Below, in pieces: positions 35,801 to 47,373 of a stretch of 64,000 nucleotides of DNA. Location: assembly GCF_964204645.1 (NCBI RefSeq), contig NC_134028.1, positions 8,845,001 through 8,909,000 of the forward strand, given 5' to 3'. Source of the DNA: Tubulanus polymorphus. Its lineage: Eukaryota; Nemertea; Palaeonemertea; Tubulaniformes; Tubulanidae. Under the pieces are notes generated by a model. It saw nothing but the letters and a program-made list of their open reading frames with translations, was not told the origin of the DNA and did no database searches. How positions within the stretch are numbered: the first letter of the stretch is position 1; each line of letters begins with the position of its first letter. The translations under genes were made by a program, and so were the position numbers.

Positions 35801-36508
35801 TGAGCGTCGTATAGCTCTGGTTTTACGTCAACCAATTGTGTATTCATTTTGTATCCACGACGTTCATTCGTACATAAAACCGGCGGGTTGTGATTCCAGT
35901 GCATCTGTATTTCTCCCAAAGCACTTTGCTGAGTATGCACCAAACCCCTTATGATCTTTCCTAACATATCCCTACGGTCAATCAATCCTATCAAAATAAC
36001 AGAAAAATAACACTAATTTGTCATCATTTCGATATGTAAGCGATTATTATTAAATCGCATTATCGTAAACAAATAGACGCATCAGAAATTGAAAAAAAAA
36101 TGTCTGTGACCCTAGTTTCAAAATAAGCTAATTGTTCCCGGATCTGCTATAAAAGAATATAAAACGAATATAAACGTATATGTCGAAATACAAATCCAAT
36201 CAGAGCCGCATATGAAAACATGTATCTGAAATAAAATATCTATGACCCAAGTTTTATAATGAGCTCATTGTTTCCGAATCTGCTATCAAAAATTATAAAA
36301 TGACGCGTAGAAATACAATTTCAACCAGAGCCGCAAGGACAAGGTCACCCCTTAAGCAAGACAAGGTCACCTCTAGACGCGGACCTCCAACCAACTGACC
36401 TATTTTAATGTTCCTGCACCGCGGTGTAGCGGAATCGTCGTCTTGTGCCGCTGTAATCACCACGAACAACCATAAGATTGAGCTGATTTTAACGTACATC
36501 CTGCCCAT
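29842..36508 (-). CDS. Ionotropic glutamate receptor family subunit, 12 exons, 868 aa
   Basis: Exons (leftward): 36508-36400, 35987-35799, 35258-34989, 34598-34420, 34228-34163, 33674-33414, 32761-32615, 32522-32430, 32139-31912, 31261-30562, 30319-30163, 30049-29842. All junctions are GT-AG and all phases agree, giving 868 residues. Domains are a signal peptide (from MYVKISSILWLF), an amino-terminal domain (to ~410), S1 starting ITIAAVLDEPFIYH (~430), M1 (~570-588), a pore loop (FWYSYSTIIQAGA, Gln at the Q/R-site position ~621), M3 (~634-654), S2, and M4 (~826-845). It should form a ligand-gated cation channel in the plasma membrane. S1 keeps the carboxylate-binding Arg (NLQRLAVFDF, ~534). 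The M3 gate motif reads CYTGNLANF, not SYTANLAAF. Where glutamate receptors have an acidic residue 13 before the S2 Cys, this one has FLGNW, so the ligand may not be glutamate. Subfamily not resolved. Confidence 0.88.
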
Positions 36509-36720
36509 TTCCCCGACCAGTCTATTCGAAGGCGTTCCACCACCAGCCGAAGCAACACTCCATACAGCCAGTCAGCGTGTTGTGCGATAAAACGCTGTAC
36601 TGAATCTATAAAAGCCAGCAGCCACGGTTTTCGTTGTGTATACCAATAGATAAAACGCGCGTGTTTTTCGTAAATAGCATGTAGCAAACGCGCGCTTCGA
36701 GAAATGCTTTTGTCGCACGG

Positions 36721-36726
36721 TATATA
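36721..36726 (-). promoter_or_regulatory. Possible TATA box of the ionotropic receptor gene
   Basis: On the minus strand CCATTATATACCG lies about 215 bp upstream of the ATG at 36508, in a CpG-containing stretch. A transcription start near 36695 would leave a ~185-nt leader. This is position and motif only. Confidence 0.3.
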
Positions 36727-36729
36727 ATG

Positions 36730-38880
36730 GAAGCGTTATTGTACTTCATATTTTTACCGGGTCGCGAAAATTGGGCCACGGGATTAAAACCTGTTCGTTT
36801 ATCAACGCAAAAAAGCTTTCCAACGCAGCATTATAATTTTCTGCACTACTAGGAACCTGAACAATTAATCTAGGCCTTACGTAAGATTAGTTATTCATAA
36901 ATTTAGCCAGGGGTGTACGTAGATAGGGCAAACACCTAGGGCAAACATTGAAACCGGGCCACTTTTATGAGTTGCCTCTTGAGTAATCCGGCACTTAAAC
37001 AATAGAACCTTGGCTGTGTGACTTGACTATATAAACCCTGTATACTACTTGCACCTCACTTCTCTACTTACGTAGCAATACATGATGCTAGATGCACATT
37101 AGATCTTAGATTTGGTCGTTTCTTGTTGATCGGTTTACCTGGCTGATGCTGAACTACTTCGTCTGATCCGCTGTTGCTGTCTAAATCGCAGAAGGTAGCT
37201 TTACTGCTAACGTATAGATTTTTTATGCAAGATGATGTACCATACCGAGATCAATTCGGGTTCTCTACCATTGTAGAGGAAGAGACTGTAAGTCGGAATG
37301 CATGACGGTGTTACTCTTCGCGTGCTAAGGACATGTGTGGCTAGGTTGCACCATGGACTCCATGGTTTCACTGTGTATGGATACAGTTAACGCGGAGGTT
37401 GGTTTTTTAGTTTGAGAGGAGCATACGGGAATCAATATTCTCATATATAGAGCCGTTGTCATCGTGAAAAGTAGTATAACTATAAAAGTTTTCGTATGTC
37501 GCAGTGAAGTGTTGACAAGTTTGGGGTATTGAGGGACTAATTACAGAAATCCGTAAGACGAATAAATGTTCTTGAATTGTATATGTAAAAGATGTTCAAT
37601 GATTTAGATGGTGATCCCGTCGAAATTGTTATAGACTGGAAAGAAGGCATATCCTTAAGCTTGTTAGGCGTGTGATTGGATTCAGATTAAGCGAAGAGGC
37701 TTTTATGAAACTAAATAACCTTTTGTACGAATATACCAAAAGATCCTTTGGACGAGATAGTTCAGTATTCCATTCACCCTTTAAAGCTACTCCAGGAAAC
37801 ATCAAAGGTTAGTGTGATGACATATTTCCCATCACCTGCCTTTAAAAAGCCAACAACCAGTATGGTGGACGGGGACAGAATTTGGTGGTGGGATTGGTTT
37901 AAAACTTCTACTGAAAAACAGTAGAACCTCATTACTATGAACTTCGGGAACAGAAGGGAGGTTCAACCGATATTTCGTTACATCCAGATGCAAATGATTA
38001 AAGTGTTCTAATTGGGACACTATTTCATTCTGTTATATCCAATGAATCGTAATATCCGAGTTCGTAATAACTGTGTCTACTTTACATGTAGTTAATGTCG
38101 TTCTCTGTTCAAACGCAACCAGAAAACGAAAAAAATAAGATTTTGTTGCATTTGTTTTTGCACGGGGACTGGGGTTTTGTGTGGATGGGATGTTGGGAAC
38201 TTGGCACTCCTCATAGAGGAGCCCTAGTTAAATCGGTTTCAGTATTATCACTTGGATGAAAGTGCCTGCATTAAATATCCCAATATCCAGGGAAAATGTA
38301 CGTATTAGTCGAAATGATCGTCATGGTGATGGCGTCATGGAACAAAACGACGACTAACACTTGGTAAATTGAAATTAGAAATGCAATTGGGAATAAAACA
38401 CACAGACAACTTCGACGATTAATTGTTGCTAAAAGTCATCTATTTTGTGACGGTCGTGAACCGGATGTTGTTGTTCATGAATGCAATATACCCAGTATAT
38501 ACGTGTTACATAAATCACCGCGATTTTTTTCATTTTATGATTAATGGTGAAATGTAACTAAACTGGAGTTTAACTACGGACAATCTGCAGCCGGGAACTA
38601 ACTCCAAGCGGCAGATTGTTGACACATGCATAAATAGATGGGATGGGTGTGAAACGGATTGAGATGACCATGGTCCATATCTGTCAATCACTCAGACCCG
38701 AATGATCCTGCCCTAGCAAAGTGACATAAGATCATGCCACGTTTGAACATTACAATCCATTCCAGGAGATTTGCATGGATGAATCATAGATAGGCTTCAT
38801 GGAAGAGTGACGTACAAGCGATATTGTCCAAAGAAGCCTACCAAATGAGAGCTTCTCTCGAAAACGGCCGCATGCCCGCA
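36730..38880. other. Intergenic, no gene recognised
   Basis: Apart from the repeat at 37919 I see no exon with a recognisable protein or RNA gene. Confidence 0.4.
37919..38085. repeat. Pogo/Tigger-type MITE remnant
   Basis: CAGTAGAACCTCATTACTAT at the left and an ATATCCGAGTTCGTAATAAC segment at the right match the layout of the element at 58277-58451 (including ATTGGGACA in the middle). Both ends are degraded. Confidence 0.55.
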
Positions 38881-38885
38881 TTCAG

Positions 38886-39526
38886 GATGATCGTCATTAG
38901 TTCCAAGACGAGTTTGCCGATGACGTCATACGTAAATAATAACATAACCACGTGCCGTTTCAACTCGACTTGAGACATCAGACGGTGGCCTAGCTCAGTC
39001 AGTTTTGGTGGTACATCCCTGAAAAAAGTCTTATTAGGACAAAGGACTGGCAGTTGACCTAAAAAATCGTTTTAATCCATTCTTGTATTTGCAGTGGCGT
39101 TGGTGCAGCGACTGCAGATGCGAAAGCCGCAGCAATAATTTACTGAATGACATTTTTTGTCTTTCTACACCACGTTTTTGAAGAAATTAAGTAAATTCAC
39201 CGCGGCAATATTTAGAACCTGTCCAAAATCGGCATTTGGCCGCAGCAATCAAAATTGCTTCCTACGTGCCTGATTTGAGGGTTTCACACCGTTCATCAAA
39301 GTTTCATGGAAACACTGTTTAAGATATTTACTACTTCTAAAAGAAAAGAATTCATTTTGTTTATTTACATACTAGTTTGTTTATGATTAAGCAATTCGGC
39401 GCACAGAATTGGTTAAATAAAGTCTTTGTATTTGAATTTGTTCCCCGCATCACGCACGCACGTGGTTATGCTATCATTTACGTATGACGTCATCGACAAA
39501 CTCGTCTTGCAACTAATGATGACCAT
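38886..39526. mobile_element. ~640-bp element with ~75-bp terminal inverted repeats
   Basis: 38886-38962 (ATGATCGTCATTAGTTCCAA ... GATGACGTCATACGTAAAT ... CCACGTG) is repeated inverted at 39455-39526. The interior has no transposase. Each arm carries a perfect TGACGTCA and a CACGTG palindrome, which are consensus CRE and E-box sites. Confidence 0.75.
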
Positions 39527-39589
39527 TCAGGATATATTTTGAATAAAGTGGTCGAGATGACACCCAGGTTGTCGAACCAAAATTCAAAT

Positions 39590-39790
39590 TCAAACTTTAT
39601 TCGGCACAAATATAAAAAAGACATTGTTTGCAACTGATACAGTTTCGGTAAAATCACGTATATACATAATAGGGAAGTTGCCGGTTTCCAGGCGCCAGGT
39701 CCCGCATTGTTGGAAAGATTTACACATTTTGTAAACTAAAACCTTTAGCGCGATTCATTGTAGTCCACTCTCTTTTGCTTCAAAACTTTA
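39590..39790. repeat. LINE-type tail and an orphan end of the long-arm element
   Basis: 39583-39612 (AAATTCAAATTCAAACTTTA) looks like a minus-strand LINE tail. 39670-39710 (GGTTTCCAGGCGCC ... CATTGTTGG) resembles the terminus of the 3238-4999 element, without a visible partner. Confidence 0.4.
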
Positions 39791-40200
39791 AGTCATGTAT
39801 CGTTAGAAAGGTGACCATTTCTATTCTCTGATGGTGTTTATTTTATTTTTCGCGGCTGCAACAATCAGATACGGCAACAATTTAAAAAATGTACGTCACT
39901 TAAAGGGAGGCGCCTCAAAAAGATTGGTAATTTTGTGTTATTGACTGTAACTTTTTCATGTTTTGAGATACAATGTAGAATTTTTCATTGAAGATAGAGT
40001 TTTATCTGAGGATTTTATTGATACAACATTGGCAAAAATATCTTCATAGAAACGCGTTTTTTTTGTTGAAAAAAAATATTAGTACGGCAAACCGAGTTTA
40101 GCAAATTTGGCTAGCTGAACGAAACTGGTCGCAGAATTTAAGTTTTCGAAAGTGGAGATTAAACTATTTACATCTAAGATAGATATATTCAATTCCTTTC

Positions 40201-40443
40201 TCAGATTAGCGACCCTTCTACAATGGAACAAAAGTGACATTCATCGTCCCACACATTACAGATAACGCACGAACCAGGATTAGCGAAAACTGGGCAAATT
40301 GTCCTCGACGTTGTGCCTTCGTTCGTCAATCGTGGGCACCATGTCTTTAACGACCGCCTGTATAGCAGCCCGGTGTATTGCCGGACATTATATACGGGTG
40401 TAAGACTTTGATACACGAATCCGTAACGATAATCCCGGATCAA
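40201..40443 (-). CDS. Unrecognised 80-codon frame with clustered cysteines
   Basis: The frame ends with six Cys in 31 residues (TWCPRL ... CVICNVWDDECHFC) and lies 30-60 bp downstream of a minus-strand TATATATTTATA stretch near 40470. There is no signal peptide and no homolog that I know. It could be chance, an exon of an unseen gene, or an untranslated leader. Confidence 0.15.
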   Translation of the reverse strand: MIRDYRYGFVYQSLTPVYNVRQYTGLLYRRSLKTWCPRLTNEGTTSRTICPVFANPGSCVICNVWDDECHFCSIVEGSLI

Positions 40444-40499
40444 ACACGAGAGACAGCGATCGGTATAAATATATAGCGTAGCGTAGTTCAGTGTCGGTT

Positions 40500-42060
40500 A
40501 GTAGAATTGACAAGTTGAAACGTATGTTAGTATCTTATATACATAACAGTTACTATAAACAATACATAAATATACTTAAAACCAAGGTCACTAATTAGGC
40601 TTTGTCTGAGCTAGAACCCGTTAATCCGTGTTCCACTCAGGCCTAACACGGGAACCATTTTACTGCACAGGGCCGGTAAAGCTGCGCAACTAGAAATTCC
40701 GAGAGTGGATCCTGGTGAAATTATTGCTTATCGGAACGAGTAAATTATGATTATGAACTGGCGTGATAAAAAGAATTTCTATGATTTCCTCATTCGCACG
40801 ACGATCGAGGAGACGATAGATCGCGAGTCAATCGCCGAGGGCAACGCGACCCGATGACGAAACCGACATTGATGTGCGAATACAATAAACACATGTCAGG
40901 AGTCGACTAACGTACACTATCACCTAAATAAGTACTACGGCACCAGCAGAATATCCATCAAATAATGGGAAAGGTTCGGGCTCTTGAGAGCTGTGTAACG
41001 AATTCATATACGTACGTAACAAGCTACTGAACGCTGCCGCTGGCGTTGTTGTTCGGTCGTTGCTAAAATTTCGTGATTACAGTTAGTTCCGCCAACTGCC
41101 GATGACGCTCCCAGAAAAAAAGAGGACGACCCTCACTTAGACCACCGCGGGAAAGGCTAAATGGAAAGTTCCACGTGCTCCGTCGACGCAACTCCGCCGC
41201 AGATGGGATAAGGTCTGAAGCAATCGTTCGGGTGGCGCTCGTCGCACCACGGTTTATTGTTCTGGCTTCTAAATTGCAATGCAAAGACATTTTTTGTAGT
41301 GACCTCAACTTGACCTCAAATTCGAGGATCCTACCTTACAACCCGATGTCCAAACTTTTTACAACTGACATTTCCTGGTAGCTTCATCTATTTGCTTCAT
41401 TTATTAGCTTCATTTATACGATACATTGGTTTTAGGGGGTCTCTACACGAATTTCATTATGCAAATGGTAATAACAGAGAAATCGCCAAACAAGAATGAT
41501 TAGTAATTATACATGATGATGCTATACCAACGCTGAGATAGAAACTAGCCATCATCGAAAACCTACATAGGGGTACTATGGTCTCGTATGGTCAGCAACA
41601 GTCAAAACGGCAAACGGTGGTCACAAGTAGTCCGATTTCAAAATGATTTCCCATAAGTAATTGAAACCGATGTATTGAAACGTTCCATCGTTGTTACAGA
41701 AGATATACCCGATCGAATTCCAACGCGAAAAAATTGTTAGAGTCGTTAGAGTATTATTGTACTTTTTATTGCTATATTACTATTACATTGCCTTTTCTAA
41801 ATGTCTTAGGAAGCTCTTAGAACATTTTTGGTTAGAGTACCACCGTGGCAGTCGCGGCTCCCACGATGGCATCTCACGATTCCCGATGGCATCTCATGAT
41901 CTTTAGTTGGCACACGTCTTGTTGATCTTGATTCCTTATGTTTCTGAAATGCATGAGATCCGTCCTGCTTTAGAGTGAAACATTTCCAAATATACTGTTA
42001 AATCTAATCCTTGAGGATCCAAGGGACGTTGAAGTGTGATCTTTCATTTTGTCAAAATTG
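40500..42060. other. Intergenic, no gene recognised
   Basis: Frames are short with no motif. 41840-41900 has a locally repeated GATGGCATCTCA phrase. Confidence 0.4.
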
Positions 42061-42371
42061 TCTGGTTCTAGTCATCGATACTTCCTTTTCTCACAGAAGC
42101 ATTTTGGTTTAGGCCCACTCGCAAAAGAAGTACGTTTTTTTCGAATATGAATAGTAGCGTCAGAAGAATGGACAAAGTATCGAACACAGGATATATACAG
42201 AGAAATGCCATTTATTTCGAGGACTATATAGAATACAGATAGATAATATTGGCTTCTAAAGATTCCCCGACACTCAATAAACAAGATCAAAAAGTTTCAA
42301 ATGATATATCGATGGCACTTAATTTGATTAAGTTGTGGGGTTATTTGCCAGAGGCTGCTCTGTCACTTTCT

Positions 42372-44732
42372 CTAGCAACCTTTTTTAGTGGTGTAACATG
42401 CTCCATTTTGGTCGCAAACCCACTTGCGAGCAATTCTCTCTAAAGAATCGGTCAATGGTTTCTTCTCGTTTTCCTCATCAGCTACAGCCATTGCCCAGAT
42501 GGACATAAAAATCCCACAAAGTGCGAACCTACGCAAGTAACCTTAAAGATAAAACATATCTTTACAGTACAGTATAACTCTTTTAATTCGGATCGGTTTT
42601 ATTTGGATTTTTCGGACTAAAATTCCAGTCCCCTCTACGTTATTTCTATTCAAATTACAAATTAAATGAAAATTAAAATGAATTCAAATTAAACATAGAA
42701 TTAGCTGAACGTGTAGACTGGTTTAAAGCAAACAAATAATCGTTAAATCTTAAAAAGGCGTACTACATTGTTTTTAATAGAAGACATTGCAATATCCCAA
42801 TGAACTTGTTTATGGTAAATCCCTATCCAGGGTTCAAGATAGCGAATTCATAGGCATTCAAATTGATTAAAAACTAAACAGGAACAAACACATAAGTATC
42901 ATATCCACAACGGATATCCGAAAACATTGGTATCATCTCCAAATTATCAAAAATTGTCCCGTGTAATGCACTAAGACTACTGTACTACAGTCTTACTACC
43001 CTCGCCTTGAATTCTATTTAAATATAACGTAACAAGAAATATTAGATTTAAATAAGAGTTATAATAAATTTCTTTATATAATGAAACATAGTTAAGATCT
43101 AATGTATAATTATCTTATAGATTTTAAAAAGAATTGAAAAAGAAATACAATAGTTAAACTAGAAAATCGCGCTGGTCTCTGGTGGGCTCGACACAATTAC
43201 AATTCTTATCTAAATCTAATATTTCTTGTTACTTTATATCTAAATAGAATTCAATTAAAAATTTAATAAACTAACTAACTAATATAATTCTAGTGTCGCG
43301 TAAAGAAATTTCTTAATCCACTAAATCTTTTTCAATATTAACTTTTTTTAAATCATTATTCTTATGATTATTTCCATTTAACTCAACTTCTTTAATTTCT
43401 TACTCAATTTCATATTTTCAATTAATAAATCTTTACTAATATTCTCATAACAAAAGTATAGCGCGGCCAAAATTAATCCTCCTGCTACAAGATAATGTTT
43501 TAAATCACTTTTTCCAGTTGAAATGAAACTATCCATTTATTTAAGAAAAAAAAAATTAAAAATTGATAAATATTTAAAACATATGATTTAATATCAAAGA
43601 TTCAAATTTAATATTTTATAAATCATTTTTGAAATATTTAACTTTTTTACATTTGAAACATACAATTTTATATTTAAGATTTGATTATAATATTTAACTT
43701 TTATATATTTGAAACGTATCATTCAATATGTTAATATTTCAACTTAATCTATTTTCAATAAAGAATTATTATTCTTATCATATTTGATATGTTTATTGGT
43801 TTGATAATGTTTTGATTTATGTGAATTTAAATATTTACCTCCGCAATAACAATACACTTTTTCATTAGGATTGAATTTTCTAAATTCACCATCTAAATTA
43901 CATTAAATTCCAATATCTTTATAAGAATTATTATTATCTGATTCACATTGAATTCCAATATTTAATGAATTTTCTTTATAAATAATTTGTTTATTATCAA
44001 AATTGAAAAATTGTCGTTTTTCAATTCTTAAGTTAATCAAATCATTGTAGCCTTTAGAAAGTATTAAATCATCATTTCTTCCATTAAAAGGAATTTTAAG
44101 AATATCTTTTATGTTTTCATCTAAATAACCTTTATAATTTAAAACTGTATTAAATATTTTAGGATTTTTGGTTCCATTATCTAAAGTATCTATTAGTTCA
44201 GTAATTAAATATAATTCATTTGATAATATTTGATTAAGTATAGTAATATTATTAATTTCATATTGTCTTGCATACACTAAATTCGTATTGTTTATTTCTA
44301 ATAAATCTTAACATTGCGATATTCTAGGTTGATAGTACGATTTCGAATACGTTGTAAAAAACGATATACAATTAAATGCTAGGAGGCGCTCCATAGTTCA
44401 GTCCAACATAACCAATTAATTGGGTGAACGAACTCGTGCGCCTGAGATTGTACAGGATTCATTCTCGAATCAGTAGAAACAAGAGGATCCATCTAAATTG
44501 ATGACAAGGGTGGAATTAGGGAGTGGTAACGATGGGCCAGACTTTCCATTGAGGTTGCCATTTTCATCGATAGGACTCATTTCAACAGTTTAGCAAAAAC
44601 CCTAGCGTCAGATCGCGAAATATGGAGAACTGGGTCCTGTTTACTGGGTACCGATATAGAAAACGATGGATCCTATACGCGCCAAGGTTTTATGAAAAAC
44701 TAGCTTAAAATGATCGTTAGCTTACCGATCAT
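42372..44732 (-). CDS. Small secreted cysteine peptide, copy A (58 aa)
   Basis: The start codon lies in a tiny coding segment, ATG ATC G (44732-44726), at the end of a 49-nt exon (44774-44726; acceptor TTGCAG, donor GTAAGC). The rest is one 170-nt exon (42541-42372; acceptor CTTTAAG). Joining gives 58 residues: a signal peptide (MIGYLRRF ... FMSIWAMAVA), an acidic spacer rich in Glu/Lys, then WVCDQNGACYTTKKGC and stop. Three Cys remain after the signal (C-x5-C-x6-C), an odd number, so an intermolecular disulfide is possible. An Arg-Lys pair directly precedes the tail. AATAAA (minus; 42216-42211) lies 156 nt after the stop. A near-identical copy B lies 6.5 kb away with the same exon lengths and phases, which is strong evidence for a real gene. 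The intron (42542-44725) holds an AT-rich virus-like island. Function unknown; hormone, defence peptide or other secreted factor are all possible. Confidence 0.72.
43378..43536 (-). CDS. 52-aa single-pass membrane protein in the AT-rich island
   Basis: Starts MDSFISTGKS, has one hydrophobic helix at residues ~16-29, and then a Lys-rich tail. Its composition matches the neighbouring island frames and differs from host exons. No function recognised; small membrane proteins of this shape are common in DNA viruses and their relatives. Confidence 0.35.
   Translation of the reverse strand: MDSFISTGKSDLKHYLVAGGLILAALYFCYENISKDLLIENMKLSKKLKKLS
43744..44277 (-). pseudogene. Asn/Ile-rich zinc-finger protein split by one nonsense codon
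   Basis: Two in-frame segments are separated by TAA at 43903-43905. The residues before the stop repeat an earlier GIQC phrase, which suggests the TAA replaced a Gln codon. The C-terminal segment has paired CxC, then His and Thr-x-x-His, as a short zinc-binding finger. No clear start context, no introns. I take it as a decayed gene of a virus-like element. Confidence 0.45.
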
Positions 44733-44936
44733 GTTGGTGATGCTCAGCGTTGTGGGTGATCAATAAAACGGCACCTGCAAGGATGATATAAACACATTCG
44801 TGGAGAAAATTCACATGTCGTCACCATGAATATCGCAAATAGATAGAGGAGCCTTAATCCCAAAAGATTCGACTCAAGAATCAACAATAGTTGAAATGAT
44901 GTTCTTTCCTTGATACCATATTCAGCACATACTCAC

Positions 44937-45160
44937 GTGTTTGGCAGGAATAATTCCAGCTATGTTCATCCCCCTTCCGATTGCCTTTTTAAATAATTTC
45001 AACCACATCGCTAACTAACTCACCATGCGGATCACCATGTAAATATCCCGTTTATTCAGGCGTTATAAGACAGGAATTTGAATCCACTCTTGTCCAAATG
45101 TCAAACAGACTCTTTCAATAATAAAAGCAGCTGGAAAATATAGAGTTTAGCTGAAACCGC
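44937..45160 (-). other. 5' untranslated exon of peptide gene A (left part)
   Basis: Leftward transcript sequence ends at donor GTGAGTATG (last exon base 44937), followed by a 162-nt intron to the ATG exon. The ~200 bp upstream is conserved with 51713-51930 of copy B (CAATCGG, CAGCTGG and TATTATTGAAA blocks). The transcription start is not visible. Short ATGs here are not in frame with the peptide. Confidence 0.5.
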
Positions 45161-46245
45161 AAAAAAATTTTTTTTTTCAAAGAGGAATATTGAAAGATAC
45201 CTGTAATTCCGCCGAAACTCTGAATTTTTCGGACTACGAAACGGACCCGTTACAACCAGAGACCCTCACTTGCCACATGATTCATTCAATCAAAATGTTC
45301 TACATTAGGCTCGGAAGCTGACCTTTGATTCCAGTAGAGAATTATATTTTACATGAACAATAAAAGTTATCGGTTTTTTAGTCTCGTCTCTCCTCATATA
45401 GCAAAGATATTCAACGATAAATATTTGAATAAACTTTATTATAAAAAAGTGTCAACTAAACTAAGTAATTGTATGTGAAAATAAGTTTAATCTCGTGCAT
45501 TCACACTGATCGACGCTGAAGCTCAAAAAATGTCAAAAGTAGCACGAAAATAGTCGAAAAGTCGTAAAAAGTAAAAATGTACGGTAACATAGCGGAAGTA
45601 AATACTTTGCCATATACGGTTAAATATCCACTTCGTAAAAGGCTAAACGCTGGTATAATAGAACGATAATCAATCTCAAACGTGGTTATCTGATAATAAG
45701 ATAAAAACCCACTATATACATTATATATATACATATATATATATATGCATGTTTTGCAAATATCATAACCTCAACGATCAAGAAATAAATGATATGCATG
45801 ACTGCGGTACGTTTCTTTGGCCCATAATTTAGACTGGATGTTTTGAAACTGTCCACGGAATGCAAATAGCTTTTTATCATGATGAGGCAAAAGAATCGTT
45901 ATTTAAACGGCTTAAGTACATATAATTGATGAGCATCTTTGGGACTTTCATACGTAAGGTCTAGGTAGTAATTCACAAGTGAGTTTTAATTGGGTACCCA
46001 CTCCGCTACTGAGGCAATCGCTGGTGCCACGTATGGCAGACGGGGATCCGGATTTGTTCGTCCGCATTCGATTTCTTCTACATTTCGAATAAATCTAAAT
46101 GATTGTTTCTCATAAATGGATCACTAAGAAAACTAGTAAGGATATCCGAGTATAAGAATGCAAGTAGTATAAATGGTGGGTGCTGTGATAATGTATGGAT
46201 TCGGGAGTCTCAACATCCAGTTCAAATTTCATTGAAAATTTACTT

Positions 46246-46365
46246 ATTTTGGCGACAGACGACCTACTGTTCGTCGCACCATCTGGCGGGATAGCTGCTT
46301 TTGCTATTTTGGCAACGGACGACCTACTGTTCGTCGCACCATCTGGCGGGATAGCTGCTTTTGCA
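46246..46365. repeat. Two tandem 60-bp units
   Basis: ATTTTGGCRACRGACGACC through CTGCTTTTGC is present twice, 46246-46305 and 46306-46365, with two substitutions. Confidence 0.85.
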
Positions 46366-47005
46366 TAGCAATACGTAGTTAAAACAATCCCATCGTGTTA
46401 CGTAGATTTTATGGGGCACAAACAAGATGGTACATGTATTTTGAGGATGCAGCTCTTTTTGTCATGATCGACTAGAATAAAACAATGCACGATTCTCTTA
46501 TCAGCCACCACATACAGTGCACGGTATTTACAAATTATTTGATTTTTTTCGAATGCGATCGTATACATCCTTGTTGCTCGTTCATGTAAATTGCATGGGG
46601 ATTTTGAAGTAGAACAGCACACATCGCTGGTAATTTAAGATATGTTTTCAGTTTGTTCAGTTTGGAGCTCATAATGGCCATTCGAAGCGCTCAACAATGA
46701 AAACAGAAATTGCAAGTAAATAATACAGAAGTGAATGGGGATCAATTTTCATTCCTGTATGTTTTGCACAGATGCCATTAAGTGAATGTTGTTTTGGAAA
46801 AAATGATGACCGATGCAATGGATAGGTTGGACCGAATATAGCGTAGTTGGTCCCAGATATGATTCAATATTATATATCATCATTAATTTCAAGAACTGTA
46901 AATTTATTTGATGTGTATCTGTATGCATTTTATGTTATATCTTGTTCATTCTTGTCGCTTACTGGAGACAGTGAACGTTCTACTTGAGTGAGCATCGACT
47001 TGATA

Positions 47006-47007
<2 letters not shown>

Positions 47008-47094
<87 letters not shown>
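47008..47094. repeat. (TA)n microsatellite
   Basis: About 43 TA dinucleotides. Confidence 0.98.
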
Positions 47095-47097
<3 letters not shown>

Positions 47098-47373
47098 TCT
47101 AGAATTATGTGGCAGAGAGTCAGTTAGACAGAGTTAGACATTCGTCTTGTATGGATCCCTGCTGTGACTTGGAATACTCATACCCGATATTTGAAAAACG
47201 CCAAGGCTTTGTTAGCTTTAGTTGAAATAAACTGTGGTTTCATCGGAGTTGGAGCTCTGTCGTCTATTTCTCGAGGACCTGGACCTGGAAGTCGCAGTTC
47301 ATCAACGGAATCTGCGACACGTATTAATCGGGCGGAAAATAGAGGAAGTTCCCAACCAACAAGTGAAAATTAG
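47095..47373 (+). other. Unrecognised frame next to microsatellite, possible LTR or retroelement scrap
   Basis: A 69-codon frame (47164-47373) ends in a Ser/Arg/Gly-rich segment (SISRGPGPGSRSSS). GAAATAAACTG at 47224-47234 followed by GGAGCTCTGTCGTC resembles the poly(A) and primer-proximal zone of some LTRs. I see no matching second LTR. Low confidence. Confidence 0.2.

Larger units (their letters stand above)
43000..44335 (-). mobile_element. AT-rich virus-like or Polinton-like island
   Basis: This ~1.3-kb block is far more AT-rich than its surroundings and carries minus-strand frames with Asn/Ile/Lys-rich proteins. A 124-codon frame (44277-43903) ends in TAA but continues in frame for 53 more codons (43902-43744) with a YCYCGG...H...TNKH finger. 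Such CxCG-x-H-T-H fingers occur in proteins of large DNA viruses and virus-like DNA transposons (known families). A separate 52-codon frame (43536-43378) encodes a single-pass membrane protein (LVAGGLILAALYF). An inverted repeat of ~55 bp (43007-43062, 43200-43254) lies at the left edge. It sits inside the intron of peptide gene A and is absent from copy B, so it inserted after the duplication or was lost from B. Confidence 0.5.
42072..46800. repeat. Segmental tandem duplication, unit A
   Basis: Three separated blocks match unit B in the same order and strand: 42072-42545 with 48571-49056, 44640-45160 with 51430-51960, and 46410-46800 with 53285-53490. Offsets are ~6.5, 6.8 and 6.9 kb. Non-matching parts in between are later insertions (AT-rich island in A; LINE in B). 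Confidence 0.8.

Noticed and set aside
46490-46520. TCTTATCAGCCACCACATA, similar to the 6-bp-TSD family end (also near 53384)
   Set aside because: Only 13-15 bp match, no partner end and no TSD; it lies in a duplicated block and may be chance or a decayed end.
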